A DNA stretch of 64,000 bases from CAYNZV01 sp965217095 (lineage in GTDB: Bacteria; Latescibacterota; UBA2968; UBA8231). Below the pieces are notes generated by a model. That model worked only from the letters and a program-made list of their open reading frames with translations, did no database searches and had not been told where the DNA came from. Below are positions 63,339-64,000 of the stretch, one piece after another. The first letter of the stretch is position 1. The number at the start of each line of letters is the position of its first letter. The stretch spans positions 124,001-188,000 of the forward strand of contig OZ244235.1 in the NCBI GenBank assembly GCA_965217095.1, read 5' to 3'. The translations under genes and the position numbers were made by a program.

Positions 63339-64000
63339 CTATCGTGTTCCCAGCCGCGCCAGCACCTGGCGGAAACTGTCGAGGCCAGCCTCAAGGTTTT
63401 CGACGATCTCTTCGGCGAGGTCGTCGGGCTCAGGCAGGTTGTCCAGGTCCGTCAGGCTCTTGTCCCTGAGCCAGAAAATATCGAGACTGGTCTTGTCGCG
63501 CGCGCGGATCTCCTCATAGCTGTAGCTGCGCCAACGGCCCTCCGGTGTCTCCTTCTCGTCCCAGGTCGCCTTGCGCTTGTGCCGGTTCTGTGGGTTGTAG
63601 CAGCTGACGAAATCCGACAGGTCCTCGAAGCGCATCGGCTTCTCCTTCAGCGTGTGGTGAATATTGGTGCGATAGTCGTAGTACCAGACCTGCTTCGTCC
63701 AGGGGTTCGGGCTGGCTTCGTGGTTATCGAAGAAGATCACATTAGCCTTGACCCCTTGAGCGTAGAACACGCCGGTCGGAAGGCGCAGGATGGTGTGCAG
63801 GTCAGTATTGTCCAGCAGCTTTTTGCGAATCGTTTCACCGGCACCGCCCTCAAACAGCACGTTGTCCGGAACGACAACGGCAGCGCGGCCGGTGGTCTTC
63901 AACATCGTGCGAATGTGCTGCACGAAATTGAGTTGCTTGTTCGATGTGGTCGCCCAGAAGTCCTGCCGGTTGTAGGTCAGGTCGTCCTTTTCCTGTTCTC
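63339..64000 (-). CDS. hsdM: Type I restriction-modification N6-adenine methyltransferase subunit, C-terminal part (runs off the window)
   Basis: The frame continues through 64000 (LTYNRQDFWATTSNKQLNFV Q before HIRTMLKTTGRAAVVVPDNV LFEGGAGETIRKKLLDN), so the 5' part lies outside. LPTGVFYAQGVKANVIFFD and VWYYDYRTNIHHTLKEKPMR are standard HsdM blocks after the NPPF motif; ADFLEP-like FEDLSDFVSCYNPQNRHKRK follows, and the C-terminal coiled helix ends LDSFRQVLARLGTR. Methylates adenines in the bipartite site set by HsdS. hsdS is not found between 63339 and the partition genes, where it would usually follow. Confidence 0.85.
   Translation of the reverse strand, partial: EQEKDDLTYNRQDFWATTSNKQLNFVQHIRTMLKTTGRAAVVVPDNVLFEGGAGETIRKKLLDNTDLHTILRLPTGVFYAQGVKANVIFFDNHEASPNPWTKQVWYYDYRTNIHHTLKEKPMRFEDLSDFVSCYNPQNRHKRKATWDEKETPEGRWRSYSYEEIRARDKTSLDIFWLRDKSLTDLDNLPEPDDLAEEIVENLEAGLDSFRQVLARLGTR

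Overview
The window looks like a chromosome piece from an uncultured Gram-negative bacterium of the FCB/Latescibacterota type. This rests on gene content, not on a marker gene: FG-GAP/ASPIC-UnbV (CRTAC1-like) proteins, signal-anchored TPR proteins, a DUF6785-type membrane protein, enolase-superfamily, phytanoyl-CoA dioxygenase and TIM-barrel sugar isomerase genes, a DUF2330 protein, and two secreted proteins ending in a FlgD-like/T9SS-like tail (…VLLR, …TLLR). LpxD-like, RfbF and outer-membrane-type proteins indicate an outer membrane. TAG is a normal terminal stop here (hflX, rfbF, lpxD-like), so the code is standard.

Layout. 0-10.9 kb: accessory region broken up by insertion sequences (two IS3 remnants, one near-complete and one truncated copy of an IS1380 element), with a secreted propeller-like protein, a DUF6785-type membrane protein, a frameshifted mandelate-racemase-like gene and a dioxygenase fragment. 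11-21.4 kb: two paralogous TPR proteins around FG-GAP proteins, a sugar isomerase and a broken outer-membrane protein. 21.4-24.4 kb: IS21 istB, then an IS256 element whose transposase gene is split by a shrunken group II intron. 24.4-35.3 kb: lower-GC surface-polysaccharide cluster (deacetylase, LpxD-like acyltransferase, epimerase, broken DegT aminotransferase, acetyltransferase fragment, two GT2 enzymes, a C-methyltransferase interrupted by an IS1380 element, RfbF, CDP-glucose 4,6-dehydratase). 35.2-43 kb: housekeeping block (hflX, divergent lon, glnD, htpX-like). 43-47.9 kb: LRR protein, DUF2330 protein, broken MFS gene and a tandem duplication.

47.9 kb to the end: the 3' half of tRNA-Asp(GTC) marks the edge of an apparent integrated element. 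It carries small regulators, a truncated sigma factor, IS1595, and an operon-like set of ParB-like protein, SNF2 helicase, a small protein and a DUF3883-Dam methyltransferase fusion (a candidate defence or modification system, partly frameshifted). Further right are a mosaic YWTD/LRR/dockerin-like surface protein, an orphan cas3 HD fragment, a ParA/ribbon-helix-helix partition pair with TACGT repeats, and an hsdM end.

The most striking global feature is the number of broken genes: frameshifts, in-frame TAGs, IS insertions, internal duplications and an inversion, reaching even lon. Real genome erosion with IS activity and residual assembly error both fit; raw reads would separate them.
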